Positions 21,722 through 34,133 of a stretch of DNA of 64,000 nucleotides are shown here, in pieces. The stretch is taken from assembly GCA_037178975.1 (NCBI GenBank), contig JASJZH010000003.1, positions 7,998,001-8,062,000 on the forward strand, written 5' to 3'. The notes below the pieces were generated by a model that worked only from the letters and a program-made list of their open reading frames with translations, had not been told where the DNA came from and made no database searches. The DNA comes from Oscheius tipulae (Eukaryota > Nematoda > Chromadorea > Rhabditida > Rhabditidae). The position numbers and the translations under genes were made by a program. Numbering within the stretch: position 1 is the first letter of the stretch; the number at the start of each line of letters is the position of its first letter.

Positions 21722-24700
21722 ACCTGTAGCTAATATTATTGTTGTTGTTATTCGTCTGTCCCGGGTACCGTAGCCCCGTCCCGCTGGTCATCTTCGGGAT
21801 CTTTGAGGCTGTCGTCACCTAAAAAGGGTGTCATTTGTTAGCACGAAAACAAAATATGTGCGATACCTGTGCTGAAGAAGACGCTGTTTTGGTCGGCGGT
21901 GCAAGCTTGCTCGGCTTCGGAATGTTAGTATTATTAGCAGCTGGAGAGTTAGGCAGGGGAGGCTGATTCTCCTCGTCGCAACGGGCCTCTTTGGCCGGCG
22001 AAGACTCTTCAGAAGGCGGTGGAGTCAGTGGTGAAGCGTCCTAAGCAAATCAGAGAGCGTGAGACAGAGGTGGAGGAAAGGGGATAGAGCGTAGTAGCAT
22101 AACCAGGTCCGCTCATTCGCTCCTTTTTTTCGGATCCAAAAGAACATTTTCAGGCGTTTTGATGTTTTGCAAAGTTGTAGAGCAGATTAAGGACTACAAC
22201 TTTGTTGAGCATCATAAAGCTGAGACTTTTGTGTTTCTAGCCACAAAACACGGAAGTGGCGGTAAGGCTTCGGTTTCACAGTACCACAAATTGTCCAGCA
22301 GGTTTTCGGACACACCATTGATTTTCCTTTTGGAATGCTTTGCAAAGTTGTAGCATTTTGTCCACTCGATAATTTTCAAAACATCATAAATCTCGAAAAC
22401 CTGTTTCTAGACTCGGAAATTTGTTTTTTGTCGAAGCATAGCGTTGTTGTGAGTGTCTTTGAACCAACCTGCGCTGGAGCAACAGCATATTTGGGGATTT
22501 TTGACGGGAGTCGAGTCGGAGAGGTTACAGGGGTTATTGCTTCGATTGACTGAAATGTATTCTTTGTAAAATTTCATAAATCCGTACCTTTCTCTCCATC
22601 GTAGCTCCCACAGGTATCCTCGTCACATGAGCAGCTGGTGGGCTTAGTCTCTTGGTCGGTTCCGGAATCCCTGTCCTTGGAGGAATGGCAGGCTGGGTGA
22701 AGATCAGAGTGTCCAGACGAGCTTCAGCAGCTGCTGTCTAAATTTTTTTTGTTTCAGGGCTTTTTGTCAAGAATATACCTTCGGAGCAGAGCTTGGAATC
22801 CTAGACGTCGGTGGAACAATAGGAGTAGCTTCCGGCATAGAAGAGATGTGTGAGATGAGCTCTCCGGTCGGAGGACCATTGTTCACTGTCGCCAGGGTCT
22901 GCGCTACCTGGAAGACAGTTAGTAGGGCACAAAAAAGGATAAATAAAAAGTTTTGCCATTAAGGGGGACCGAATCCGAGTGGCTCAAACAGGGAGCGCGC
23001 CTTAGACCACTAAGCCATAAAAGCAAAGAGCCGCGCAATTTTCCTGAAAGACCCAGATGGTAGAGGGTTTCTTTTAGTAACACAAGGAAAGTAAATCTTT
23101 TTGGAGCATTTCTGGCCCGAAATTTACTTTCCTGCAAAAGCGATGTTCTGCAAAATTGTAGCTAAAATCAAGCTCCACAACTTTGCAGAGCATTGCAGCT
23201 TCAAAAAATGCCGTCCAAAGCTATAAAGACCCAGTTTTCTTCCCAAACTCACATGATCCTTAATCTGCTGCTCCCTCCTCTGCTGCCGATTTATTGCATG
23301 ACTCTGACGGGCTCCATATCTCTGACTTGGTCTCCTTTCAAAGGTCGACGTGCATCTTCTCGACATACGAGAAGAGTCCTTGTGCACAGTCTCGTACTCT
23401 GTCCGTCCTCTGGAAGAGTATTGTTTCAAAAGATCTATAGACTAAGGGTACCTGTACTTGAATGTGCTTCCGAGCCTGAACAGCTGAGCGGTTTTCTTCT
23501 GCTGGTTCGGACGGCATTTCAGACGGAAGAAGGTATGATGCTCGATGGCACATTTCCACAAATGTTTGCAGGCTTTGTGGGAGGACAGGTTGAAGACGAA
23601 GGTATGAAGCTGGATCTGCCCATTGTTCTGAAAAATTCAATGTCTTACTGTCTCTATGTCTCTTTGTCTCTCTATTTCTCTTACCGTCTGATCAGCATCC
23701 TCCTCGACCACCAGAGTCAATTTCTTGTTCTTGAAGTCCAGCTTCTGAATTTTTTCCCAGAAGAACAGTCCAATCTTCTGATTTCCGTCAAAGACGAGCA
23801 TTCCCTGAGGTGTTAGACCCAAATGGTACGTGTTCCCGTCTCTTCCTTCCACCGTATGCATGTCAACTCCGTACATCTCGATCCATCTGGCCTTGTTCAG
23901 GTAGTTGAGTTCGGCTTGGGCTGGAGTCTGTCCCCGACACTGCTTGTATCTCTCAAGGATGTCAATCTCCATGTCTTCGTCCTGTTCGGGATGGAAACGG
24001 AATTCAGAGATTAGAAGGGCAGTGTGTTGGATCGGGTTGTAGTCTCCCAGTTCGGCTGGAAAAGTACTGTTCAGTGACTGTCTTTGTCTCTGTCTCTGTC
24101 TCTCTGACTTACACTGTAGAACAAAAGCAGCCAATTCGACGGCCAGATCCTTGGGACAGGACAGTTTCCCATTCAGGATGTCTTGCTTGATCTGGAGGAA
24201 GAATTGATACCTAGAAAATTTCTAAATACCCCATTTCGAAACAACCCACCTCGTAAGTTCCTCTTTCAAATTGCTCGCAGGTTCGGAAGTGAAGAACTTT
24301 ACGCGAAAGCGAAGGGTGTAGGGTGGCCCAATGGGGACCTGCTTGACCACCTTCTTCATCGGATCTAGCCAATGCTGCACATTGTAATGGTCCGTGAAAT
24401 GAAGGCCGAAATAGTCCCTCTCTTCGAGATCGAGAGAGTAAAAGACCTGATCGTAGACCTCCTCTCCGAGAGCGTTTTTCTAGAAAATTAGCCTTAATTT
24501 CCGATACGATCCCGATTTCGCGCATTTGTCCTAGTCGAAGAGCCTCAAGGACCCCACTCTTGACCTCTCCCTCTAGGGCTACGCGTCCGTGCGAGTAATT
24601 ACAGGCTGCCGCATACGGAAATGCGCAGTCCGGCGTGTACCAATGACACTAATTGGGAGACAGGGCCTAATCAGGGCCAGGTTCAGGTTTGAATTGGAGA

Positions 24701-25737
24701 AAGGAACGACAAATGAACCATATATGACAATCCTTGTGTCTGTCTCTTCGCCTCTCTCTCTCTCTGTCTCTCTGCTTCTGTCTTTTTGTGTATGTCTTCA
24801 TAGATATAGAGAGACGACGACAGTAATACTGAAATTTGCAAATGACAGTCGGGTAGACCAATGGCGTATGGAGTCAAGACGAGAGTATTTCAGGGGACAA
24901 CATCCTAGTCGGGAAGCACAACGAACTGACTACATTATAGTTGGAAATTTTGTCTTGCCAAGTCTTATCAAGCGTAAGCCGTCGGCTTGCTCTAATTTAG
25001 TTAGTTCGACAATGTGCTTCTGCCCTTGGACGTTGTCGCCTGCTACCCTCCTGAACAGTGGCTTCTACCCGTCTCTGGACTGTAAGTTTCTGTCTCTATG
25101 TCTTCTCTATGTTTTTTGGTATCTTTGTCTCTCCGTCTCTTCGTCTCTCTGTCTTCCTATCTCTCCTCCTTTAATCCTGACTAAAAAGCGTGTGAGTCGC
25201 TCCTGAGCTCTTCCCTGGTATTATGAAATCTTTACACGGGTGTTTACGACAGTCCCTCTTCTAGAAGAACCCCCTTATCGGTGTCATTTTGCCTTTTTTA
25301 CGATTCAGCAGCTAACGACCGTCTACCGTCATATAACCCCGACATACTTCCATCTTCGGGGCACATTTTCGGGCTCAAGAAAAGGCTATTGATTTTTGAT
25401 GTTTTGCAAAGATGTATGGGAAATAAGAAGCTACAACTTTGCCACAAAGACGAAAAAACAGATTTTGGACTCCAAAAACGGCAAAGAAGGTTGCAATCTC
25501 AGGCGCGCCCCGGTTTGAAATTCAAGCTTTTGAAAAATAGGGTATTTTAAATAGTTGCAAACTCACCGAAACCACAATATTCAGATCGGTCCCGTCGAGA
25601 AGAAGAACCTTACAGCAGACTTGCTTCTTGGGATCAAATCGTGGCTGTTGAGCCGAGGGAGCAGCGGGCATCCTGGCCGCCGCCGGCTGGGCTGGTCGTC
25701 GAAACCTGGCTGACAGGGAGCGAAACAAGGAAGGCAT
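21720..25737 (-). CDS. EPB41L5: FERM-domain protein of the EPB41L5 / Yurt type
   Basis: Minus-strand exons 25567-25737, 24250-24479, 24113-24210, 23685-24055, 23452-23627, 23253-23409, 22779-22907, 22588-22737, 22469-22549, 21867-22040 and 21720-21818 give 611 residues. The N-terminal FERM domain covers roughly residues 38-350: the F1 start [18 protein letters not shown], the F2 stretch [16 protein letters not shown] and the F3 stretch [20 protein letters not shown]-adjacent stretch GRTEYETV...[11 protein letters not shown] closely matches the pattern of EPB41L5. The C-terminal third is Pro/Ser/Thr-rich with repeated IPK/IPS motifs and ends in an Asn run. Yurt/EPB41L5 proteins bind Crumbs and limit apical membrane in epithelia (known). 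The start ATG lies one base after a CTCTAG acceptor. Confidence 0.92.
22161..22213. repeat. Dispersed hairpin repeat, copy 5
   Basis: GATGTTTTGCAAAGTTGTAG and CTACAACTTTGTTGAGCATC around AGCAGATTAAGGA: one of the best-preserved copies, in an intron of the FERM gene. Confidence 0.85.
22332..22385. repeat. Dispersed hairpin repeat, copy 6
   Basis: AATGCTTTGCAAAGTTGTAG has an intact left arm; the right arm has decayed to ATTTTCAAAACATC. Same intron as copy 5, about 120 bases further on. Confidence 0.65.
22957..23032 (-). repeat. tRNA-derived SINE-like piece
   Basis: Minus-strand A box TGGCTTAGTGG and B-box-like GGATTCGGTCCCC, in a FERM-gene intron. Confidence 0.6.
23142..23195. repeat. Dispersed hairpin repeat, copy 7
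   Basis: GATGTTCTGCAAAATTGTAG and CCACAACTTTGCAGAGCAT around TAAAATCAAG. It shares an intron with the SINE-like piece just upstream. Confidence 0.75.
24842..25085 (+). mobile_element. Small repeat element, copy A
   Basis: Starts TGACAGTCGGGTAGACCAA and ends near GGACTGTAAG. The internal stretch around 25020-25060 is almost identical to copy C (44665-44911, reverse). It lies in the first intron of the FERM gene. No coding capacity; a MITE-like element is the best guess. Confidence 0.65.
25398..25443. repeat. Dispersed hairpin repeat, copy 8 (decayed)
   Basis: GATGTTTTGCAAAGATGTA then CTACAACTTTGCC. The far end is lost. Confidence 0.5.
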
Positions 25738-26849
25738 CCTAGAGCGGGGAGGAGGCGATAAGATAAGCACAGAGGTACAAGAGGTTGTTGTCGAACAGGG
25801 GAATCACCTCATCGGAGGTACGAAAACCTGAAAAAATGTGTACATTTGATAGACAGAGAGGCATATCCATGTCTGGCACATTTGCCATGGACAAAGAGGG
25901 AGAGAATGGGTGGTCTGAATTGGGTAAGAGATGGAAACAGAGAGACATGGAGATCGAGAGAAGATTTGCATAACAGAATGACTGTGGATGTTTGTGGAAA
26001 AGGTGTCCTCTGACCTCGGAACGGGTTCTGTTTGCTTTTTTGTCACACCCGGTTGGCGCCACATGCTAATTGGTCTTTCTCTATGGAGCTCATTATGCCA
26101 GGGGGGAAACAGAACTGAGCGGAGCGAGACAGAGAGCCAGAGAGACAGAGAGACACTAGGTTTTTTCTTCTATATTCTTTCTGCCCACACTGAGAAATTT
26201 GGGTCATTGCCAAGCGCGAGAAATCAAAATTTATGGGGCTCCCTGTTGAGAGACAACTGGACAGTGTCTCATTTTCAAAGATTTCACAGAGCTTTTGCAA
26301 TTCCGGCAGAACCCGAACCTAGTTGAAGCTTTATGTTATGAAAATCGAGACCATTACTCTTTCCCACACCCAAAAGATCATTATCGAAAGAGAGATCAGC
26401 CCCCACGAAAAAGGGGTAAAGATAAGGGACGAAAGGCGTCAAAAGCCTTGTGTCGAATGACCTTGTAAGAGTTTTGGGCAGAGTGATGAGAGCGCCACTC
26501 AACGACCACGAGTCCATCCATCATCCGGACCCCAAACTAGGAAATCACAGGCCTGGGTAATCCCACCGGCCGTGAACAAACAAATAATTCGCTGATGAAT
26601 AGACCATGGCCGATCATTGGGAGAGAGAGGAAGAGGGAGGAACGGCTGTCAATAATGGGTAAGGTCGCGCATGTATGGTCGTGGACCGGTAAACACGTGT
26701 GTTCGGACAGTGAAGGATGTGGGAAGAGAGGAAGACAGAGAAAGTCGGCACTCTCTGTCCTTGATGACCATCTGGCAGCATACGGGAAGAATGAAACAAT
26801 AACAATTAGGAGCTTGAGAATGATTTGAGGGGATAGAGAGATAGAGACA

Positions 26850-26925
26850 GAGAGTGGGAATCGAACTGAAATGGTTCGAAACCTATCGGAGAGGTGCTCT
26901 CCTACATATTTGGCGAGCCAGTCAT
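26850..26925 (-). repeat. tRNA-derived SINE-like piece
   Basis: On the minus strand TGGCTCGCCAAATATGTAG precedes a good B box (CAGTTCGATTCCC). No cloverleaf. Confidence 0.5.
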
Positions 26926-28167
26926 TTTTATGATTGGAAACAAAGGAAGAGAAAGCTGACCCAACTCTGGGCTATTTGAGCAGGATTGTTCCGGCCGAGC
27001 CAGTTTCATAACCGAGACACGTGTTTCCAAAGAATCTCGTTCGGTTCGAAATGGCTGGCTGGGGGTAAAGGAAGCCAGATGTGGCAGGTGCGAGCAGGTG
27101 TCACTACCAGGAGGGATAGACTCCCTATTTAGGAGAGGGTTCGCGGAAGGTCGAGCCCCTATTATGTCCACCTTGATAAATAACTAATTACTCCCACAGA
27201 GCCATTTGGTCAAGAAAGTGAGGAGAAGAGGGCGGGTGTAATCCGATAGTCTCACACTCTTCAGCAATTGGAGACGAGCAAGAAGTGCTCAGGACTCTAA
27301 CCAGGACTTGGAAGGTTACACATTTAGAAGGTAGAGGATTGAGCTAGGACAAGAATAGAGGCGAAGAAAGTTCTCAATAAAGAAAAGAGAAAAGACTGTT
27401 CTCATAAGACGCGCTAGTGTTTTGGCTATCGGACATCTATAAATAAGAAATTATCAACAATCTGTGTAAGAGGTGTTCACATGGTAGACAGAGAGGCAGA
27501 AAGATAGAGAGACATAGAAACAGAGATACAGCGAGACAGATGTATATAGAGATAACTTAGGAACAAAAAGAGACACATATAAAAGAGAATCGTGACGCTT
27601 GACGTGAATCGAACATGATCAACAAAAAAACTAAAGCAAGTGTGATCAGGACGGGCGACGAGTCATCCGCCTTTGAGTGTGAATCAACCATGGGCGCAGC
27701 GACCACCACTCCCATCCAAAAAAGGACGATTCGACCAGAGATAGTGGTGTCTGTTTTTGCAAAAGGGGCGTAGAGGGACTGTTGAGCGAGTGTTGCTGTG
27801 GTGTCGGTCAATATTGGGAAGACCCTTCTCCAAAAAGCTCCACGGTCTGAACGCGGCGGCGGCCACACACACAAGAGCACAATGTGCCTGCTCTCAGGAA
27901 ATCGCACCTGACCGCTTGACCAGCTTTTCATTAGGCATTACGAGAAATTGAGGGAGAGAGTGAAATCGATATGGTAGGTCAAAGTTTGGCTAGCAGCTTC
28001 TCGGCACCCGTATTGTTCATATTGCCAAGACAGTTTCAGAGCACGTAATAGCGTGCAAGAACAGAGAGAGTTAGAGCGTAAGAAAGTAAAAGATTCAGAG
28101 CAACAGATAGTTAAAGGGACAGAAGGACAAAAAAACAGGGACACTACCATTGAACAAAAACTTATAG

Positions 28168-28354
28168 TTGACAGTCGGGTAGGCCACTGGCGGATAGAGT
28201 TAAGAGGATATTTCAGAGGACAACATCCTAGTCGGGTAGCACACTGTCGAACTGACTAGGTTGTAGCTGTCAAGCGTAATTCGATGCCTTGCTCAAATTT
28301 AGTCGGTTCGACTTTGCGCTTTAACAGAATTCCAGTAGTCTACGCGACTCTCAA
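28168..28354 (+). mobile_element. Small repeat element, copy B
   Basis: Both ends are visible: TTGACAGTCGGGTAGGCCA at the left and CCAGTAGTCTACGCGACTCT at the right, imperfect inverted repeats of about 22 bases. The shortest and clearest copy (187 bases). Confidence 0.7.
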
Positions 28355-28794
28355 AGGCATTTCCGTGTCTCTCTGTCTCTCTGTCCTTCTGTCTTTTTGT
28401 CTTTCTGTCCCTCTGTCTCTCGGTCGCTGTGACTCTTTGTTTCTTTCCTTCCACATTACACCTACGTTCCACAATAACTAAACAGGAAGTGATCCCTGGT
28501 AGGAAAGAACAGAATTTGTTTACAAAAACAGGAAAAAAGCTTGACAGAACAGCAGACTGCCGGGGATTAGGTGAGGATAAGAGTCACGCAAGGGTCGAAC
28601 GATGGCCTTTGGTTGATAAAGGCTAGGGCCCCCAGCTGGCAGATGGCCTCCCCTCATTTGACTCACAATACCTGGCTGTAATTGGACCTCTGATCCCTCT
28701 CTCACCACATATGGTTTCCTCAGAATCAAATCTGTGGTCTGATTTTGTAATTGAGCCTGTTTAATTCGGACGGTCTGGTCTTTGAAGAGGGGAT

Positions 28795-29030
28795 TGAGAG
28801 GCAGAGAGACAGAAACACGAAGAGACAGATGAGACAGAGAGATAGAGATAAAGAAACTGACATGAGAAACTGAAACTGAGAGACAGAAAGACGGAGAGAC
28901 AGAGAGAGCCAAAAGAGAAGGAGAGAAAAAAAGACAGAGAGACTAAGAGATATAGTGAGAGAGAGAGAGAGAGAAATGAGAGATATAGAGTCACAGAGAC
29001 AGAGAGATAGAGAACAAAAGCTACCAAAGA
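28795..29030. repeat. GACAGA-type simple repeat, intergenic
   Basis: The longest such block in the window, with GAGAGAGAGAG and GACAGAGAGAC sections. Confidence 0.9.
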
Positions 29031-29946
29031 AAAGACAGGAATGCGCGTCAACTGATCATTTTGGGCTAGAAGAATGTGTGGCTGGCTTGATCGCGCAATG
29101 CAAGCCAGTTCATGGTCATGATATGGCGGGATAACCGTGTATGCCATCGGCGCCGGATAGAATTAATGGCTGACGCGTAAGAAAACATCTGGTGGCAGGC
29201 TGTATTTGCTCTCGAAACTGATCCTGTCCAAAATTAGAGACCGAGGCTGTCAAAGTGAGCACAGAGGTGCGAAGAGAGTGAGGCAGAGTGGGGGTCGGTG
29301 AGCGTGGCAAACAGATTGTCGTGAGGTAACCGACAGGCTGTAAAAGGTGAGTGGACAGGCGCCATGCGCAACAAAAACACAGGAACAAAGGCCAGGGTGT
29401 CACTTTCACAGCCTTGAGTCTTGTGATTTGACATAAGAACACGGTTCGTAGTGTGCAACGAGACGGTGGAGATGGCTAATCCGACGCTAGCCACGAGCGG
29501 AGGGTCAAGAACCGCTATGTTTGCGCAACCCACAAGATTGTCCCTTGTTTGGAAGCAACTGCACAGGTGCGCAGTAAACTTGGGAAGAGAGTGCGACAAA
29601 GAGACAGAAAGAACAGATAGACAGAGAGACATGTAGAGACAGAGGCATTGAAAGCTGAGGAGCTTAGCATTTTCTACTTTCAAAAAGCCTAAACAGAACA
29701 TTGCAAAATATTTGCTGTTTTTGCAGTAGTAAGTAATTACCAAAGTTAGGAAACAATACGTTTTTCTTGTGTTAATGACTGAGCAAAAAGAAAAAAGCAA
29801 CTTCAATCAACAAGAGGGCTACATTGGAATAAAGTGAGTTCTGGATCTCTGCTCTTTCCCCGGTAGCTTACTGTCGACACTCTGTCACAGTAGTTTTGTC
29901 CCTGTCCCTTTCCCGGTCCTTCTCATTCATCAGCTTCCAGAGAGAC

Positions 29947-32082
29947 ATGGGAAAGAAGAAGGCGAACGGTTTCCACCTCTTCGCCAACTCTAGAAGGGCC
30001 CTTTACGAGCAGCAGTCCGGTGGACGTCGTCTCTCGCAAAAGACGCTACTGGAAATGGCCTGTAGCGAATGGAAGAGTTTGCCTCAGGATGAACAGACTG
30101 CCTGGCTCTCGCGACCCAAGATCCCTCAGCCGCCTGCAGCGACTAAGACCACGACGCCGACGATGATCAAGGCGTCCTCGGCTGCAGCTAAGGCAGCTGC
30201 TGCTTCGACGTCACTGGCCCATCAGAAGAAGAGCCACTTCGTGGAACAGGAACTTTTCAAGCGGACCTACAAGACAGGATTGGATCGACAGACCGCAAGG
30301 GACGAGTTCTATGGAAATCTGCTCTGGAGGGAGAAGGGCCGTCTGGTACGTTCCCTGGCTGTCTTTTTCGGTCTCGTTGTCTCTCTGTCTTGACTCTCTG
30401 TCTCTCTGTTTCTCTCTCTCTGAATCTGTCTTCATGTCTCCCTGTCTCTCTCAGTCTCCGTATTTCTGTTGCTCTGTCTCTATGCCTCTTTGTCTGTCCT
30501 GTCTCTCTCTATGTCTTTCTGCTTCCAATTCTGATAGTGCTTTTTCAGGATAACCTCATCAATCGCCGCTGGGGAATCGTCGTCCTTTCGGCTGACGGAA
30601 TCGACGTAGCCAACGAGGTCATCTGCATCTGCGTGGAGGATGGGGTCAAGAAGGCCGAAATGCGCATCAGTCGTCCCGATGCCAGAATTGCCGACACTGG
30701 TCGGCTTCATTCGCTCGACTGCCAATGGGACATCCAGAAGCCAGAGGACATTAACACAGCCTGCATTCGCATGAACCGCTTCATTCAGGGCTGCTGCTAC
30801 AACTACATTCTGGTGAGTCAGTCTATGTCTCTGTCTCTACTCATTTAACACTTATTCAAAATTTTATTTCTGTCGCAAGGGTGACGTCGATTGTTGTGCA
30901 TCAAGTTTTGGTTGTCTCAGGAGCTGCTTCCCTTGTTGCCAGCTGCAAAAAAATATATAGCTTGACTGTTCGGAATCCTTCCCTCTCTCTCAGACAAGAA
31001 TTCGCGCAACGAGTTCTGTGAAATCGTTTTCACCCCTCAAAAATAAAAGACTAAACTCACTTTCGTACTCTTCTGAAGATACATGAGTGTAGGTTTGGCG
31101 CCCAATGTTCTACAATATTGCGTAGATTGAGGGCCACAGGCGGAAGGGATAGCTGATTGTAAATAATAGAAAGAAGAGGGTGATATAAATGGCTTGTAAC
31201 TTAATCACTAACAGGCTTTAGCTCTTGCTGTGTGTCTCTCTGTCTTTCCAATTTTATCCACTCCTTTTCCAGGTCCCCGCCCATCAGCAAGTCGAGCTAT
31301 CCGGAATCCTGCACCAGATGAAGGCTACTCGAGACAAGCTGCACGATCGCGACACGCAGTCCATCCGTCTGGATCGTCTCATCTGCATCGAGGACGCTGT
31401 GATGATGTTGCGCAAGCTCAAGGGACTGCCCGAAATCAACCAGGAGGCCGATAGCAAATGGGAACAGTTGACCGGCGAATGGGAATGCATGTCGGCCGTG
31501 GAGCATGCTCGCAGCGTCGCCGACTATTTCTTGAGCAGTCTCGAGCCGGAAAGTGTCCCGATCTTCGAGGATGATGAGAATGACGAGAATCGTGGCGGTG
31601 AGACCCGTGTCGAGTGTCTGGAAAGCGGTGACGATGAGGCTGACCGTCTACCGGAGACTTGGATCACCGCCAGTCCCGATGGCCTGCACTTCAGTGATGG
31701 CAACATCCAGACGATGCCCCGTTTCCATCATGGGCAACTCTGCGACGAGGAGGGACTGCTGATGCCGCTGCTGACCCCGCCCGATCACATCTCGCCGCGT
31801 CTGAAGCGACAGCCTCTGCCCCATCGCTGGAGGAACGAGCCCGAGACAAGGACGTGCTTCGACCAAATTGTCTGGACGCGACCGAATCCCTTCACCTACC
31901 CGCCGCAGGTCGTCCAGGACTCGCAGAAGGTCATCTTCCAGTCGGTCAGTCGCTGGCTCGAGAACATTTCGCTGGCCGATGCGGATCCGTTGGAGGAGGA
32001 AGAGCTACGAGAGGAGGAAGGAATCGCGGTGGACGAGGACGAAGATATGGAAGAAGAGGCCAATCCCGTCCGCCAGTTCTAG
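29947..32082 (+). CDS. MAEL: HMG-box protein with Maelstrom-like domain
   Basis: Exons 29947-30345, 30549-30812 and 31273-32082 give 490 residues. The start ATG lies six bases after a TTCCAG acceptor. Residues 1-60 form an HMG-box-like fold (GKKKANGFHLFANSRRALYE...ACSEWKSLPQDE). An Ala/Thr-rich linker follows, then a domain (about residues 135-290) whose pattern ANEVICICVEDGVKKAEMR ... NRFIQG ... AHQQVELSGILHQM ... CIEDAVMML parallels the Maelstrom domain by eye. The C-terminal third is acidic and ends EEEANPVRQF. Maelstrom acts with Piwi proteins in transposon silencing and germline chromatin (known). Assignment rests on domain order and a weak pattern match, so another HMG protein is possible. 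Confidence 0.7.
30365..30535. repeat. TCTGTC-type simple repeat in an intron
   Basis: Pyrimidine-rich block filling the first intron of the Maelstrom-like gene. Confidence 0.9.
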
Positions 32083-32137
32083 AAGAATGTTGTTTGTTTT
32101 GAGAGAAAGAGCATATAGAACCTGTATTCGTGTTCAG

Positions 32138-32143
32138 AATAAA
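32138..32143 (+). terminator. Poly(A) signal AATAAA of the Maelstrom-like gene
   Basis: AATAAA 56 bases after the stop codon. Confidence 0.75.
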
Positions 32144-32308
32144 CGTCCAAGGACGTCCTAAAGATCTAGTGTTCTTTCTCAACTGACTCCTGACTCTACT
32201 GTTTTGTATTTCTTGGATACGGCTCTGTCTCTGAACTACTGTCTGTTCAGAGCCTTGACTCTTGTCTGCTATACAGTCTGATGCCTTTTGACTAGTGTTT
32301 CATTTTTA

Positions 32309-32432
32309 GCCATATCCGTGTTTGACTGCCATTATTCGAACATGTATGCATCAGCCTATGGTTTTTTGGTAAATATTATTTCTTTACTATTTTCAATCTT
32401 TTTAGAACCGAGTCTTCAGCGCTCACTTCCTT
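32309..32432 (+). pseudogene. Copy of 3'-terminal exons of an unidentified gene
   Basis: After TTTTTAG come codons for ISVFDCHYSNMYASAYGFL, a GTAAAT donor, an intron ending TTTTTAG and a short terminal exon encoding RVFSAHFL followed by TAA. The same arrangement, in the same orientation, occurs at 44174-44305. No upstream exons are present here, so this is a fragment. Confidence 0.6.
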
Positions 32433-32828
32433 TAAACTGACTATACTTTTCCTCTCTTTTCAGTATGTCCCCTTCGCATTGATTAGCTGATATTTACTGG
32501 CGATTTCTTCGTTGTGATACCTCCGCCTCCTGACAGGATCGAAGCCACAAACACCGCGCAGGTCACGATTTTCCCATGTACCCCTACCTTGAAGTCTATG
32601 AATGGCTGGGGGCTTCTCCAAGATGACCAACAACTCTTCACCGAAGACGACAATCTACGACGAAAGGAGCGAGTCATATTCTAGAGGGACACGGACGAGA
32701 CACGAAGGTAGGCCAAACTTCGGGATCTGGGCATTCTTATCAATATCCAGCCTATCGGGGCTTATCTAACAAAAAGTATCTGTAGCGTTTATTGTATAGC
32801 AAATACAATTAAAAAAGTATTCATAATG

Positions 32829-33460
32829 TTAAAAGTGACCGAGGTCTAAATAAGGGAAAAGATCTCTATTTATAAGATACAGGTTCATAAAATCATTAAT
32901 GTTCTTAATAATAACCCCCCTATCAAACGCAAGGTTAATAAGTTTGACAGCGCGCGAGTTTCTCTTTTCAAACATTTCACGATTTGCAGGAGACATATTC
33001 ATAACAATATTGTGCCAGGTATGGAAATGTAGCATGTTATCAAATTCTAATCTCATAGTGATGTACGCTAAGGTGAGTGGGAATTCAAGTATATCCCTCG
33101 AGCTAGAGTAATAGAACATCCCGTTGTAACGAGCTATCTTAAAAGAGACTCCATTATCGGTAAATTGCTGATGTAGGATAGAAATGTAGTGATCTATACA
33201 GAATGTATACGAAGTCCTTCGTCCTCAGCTATCAAACGTGTGCCAGCAAATGCTGGATCCTCGTGTTCCTCGGCCCTTTCCGGATTATCCTAAACGTCTA
33301 GTTTCGGTATGTAGAGTTAAAGACTTACGAGCCACTCAACAGGCTCTATCGGTAAATAAATCCCCTGCAGTGGGGACATTGGGGAGGTGGGAATGGGCTC
33401 TTCCGAGAAGGTTGCGGGCTCGTCCACAAAGACGTTTTCGGGTGCGTCGTATATGCTCAT
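32829..33460 (-). pseudogene. Orphan two-exon gene in left arm, frameshifted
   Basis: Exon 1 (33329-33460) encodes MSIYDAPENVFVDEPATFSE and ends ...EPVEWL at a GTAAGT donor. A 39-base intron ends GTTTAG and exon 2 starts at 33289. The frame then meets a stop near 33197, but a one-base shift restores the rest (FYYSSSRDILEFPLTLAYIT ... DLGHF, stop at 32829). It aligns along its length with the right-arm copy. The family is unknown: no signal peptide, no catalytic motif, rich in Tyr, Leu, Asn and acidic residues. Codon use is AT-ending, unlike neighbouring host genes. Confidence 0.65.
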
Positions 33461-33604
33461 TTTAAAGACGAACGTCCAAGTTGAGATTCTCCTGAATATT
33501 TTCGTACTAGGATAAAATTTGACTTAGAAAAGGAGTATTGTAAATGCGCGTAGCAAAATCAAGATGGAAGGAAAAACTAGAAAGAAAAATCTATCTGACC
33601 GTGC

Positions 33605-34130
33605 TAGGAATAATCTATTTTAAATTGTCCTCGCGTCTCTGTCTGTGTGTGTGTGTCTGTCTGAAGCCAATATTGCCAATTAGTCTGCACTATTTTGTGC
33701 GCACACTAATTGTTTGCAAGTCAAGCCAAATCGAGTCAGTTTGGGAGATAGCTTCGTTGGGAGGACGTTGCTCCTGTCACGGCACCTTGATTAGATTGAG
33801 TGCGGACAGGTTGAAGTGGGAGGAAAGGGTCACGACAGTTGGACAGAAGGAAGTAGAAATCGAGCAGTTTTGGAAGGATTATTAATGGCATTGAGCCCCG
33901 AAGGGGCGTAGCCTAACTTGGACAGGGAGTTAGGTTGAGGAATGGGAAATCGGTTCAAAGAGTGAAAGGGAAGTGGGCTTGAGGGATAGTGGGGTCAAAG
34001 AGTGGAAAGTGAGTTTCACTTATTAGAAATGACATCAGAAATAGTTTTTGCTGGGGAAAGGGCAAGGTAGATATGCCTAAAGGGGCCCAACAAGTTAGGC
34101 TACCGCCCCGAAGGGGCGGCAGCCTAGCTT
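33605..34130 (+). repeat. Dispersed repeat family U, longest copy
   Basis: Parts recur at 49667-49812 (+), 51833-52075 (-) and 63080-63330 (-); shared words include AAACTGACTCGATTTG and CAACAAGTTAGG. This copy also has two small palindromes (GCCCCGAAGGGGC and CCGCCCCGAAGGGGCGG). It inserts at the point where homology of the left arm to the right arm breaks. No coding capacity. Confidence 0.65.
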
Positions 34131-34133
34131 GTA

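Larger units (their letters stand above)
25738..29946. other. 4.2-kb intergenic region, repeat-rich
   Basis: Contains GACAGA blocks (27484-27550, 28060-28140, 28795-29030), a MITE-like copy at 28168-28354 and a tRNA-like piece at 26850-26925. No coding segment with plausible splice sites was found on either strand. Confidence 0.5.

Noticed and set aside
24589-25206. 205-codon plus-strand frame in a FERM-gene intron
   Set aside because: It spans simple repeat and a MITE-like copy; composition is not protein-like.
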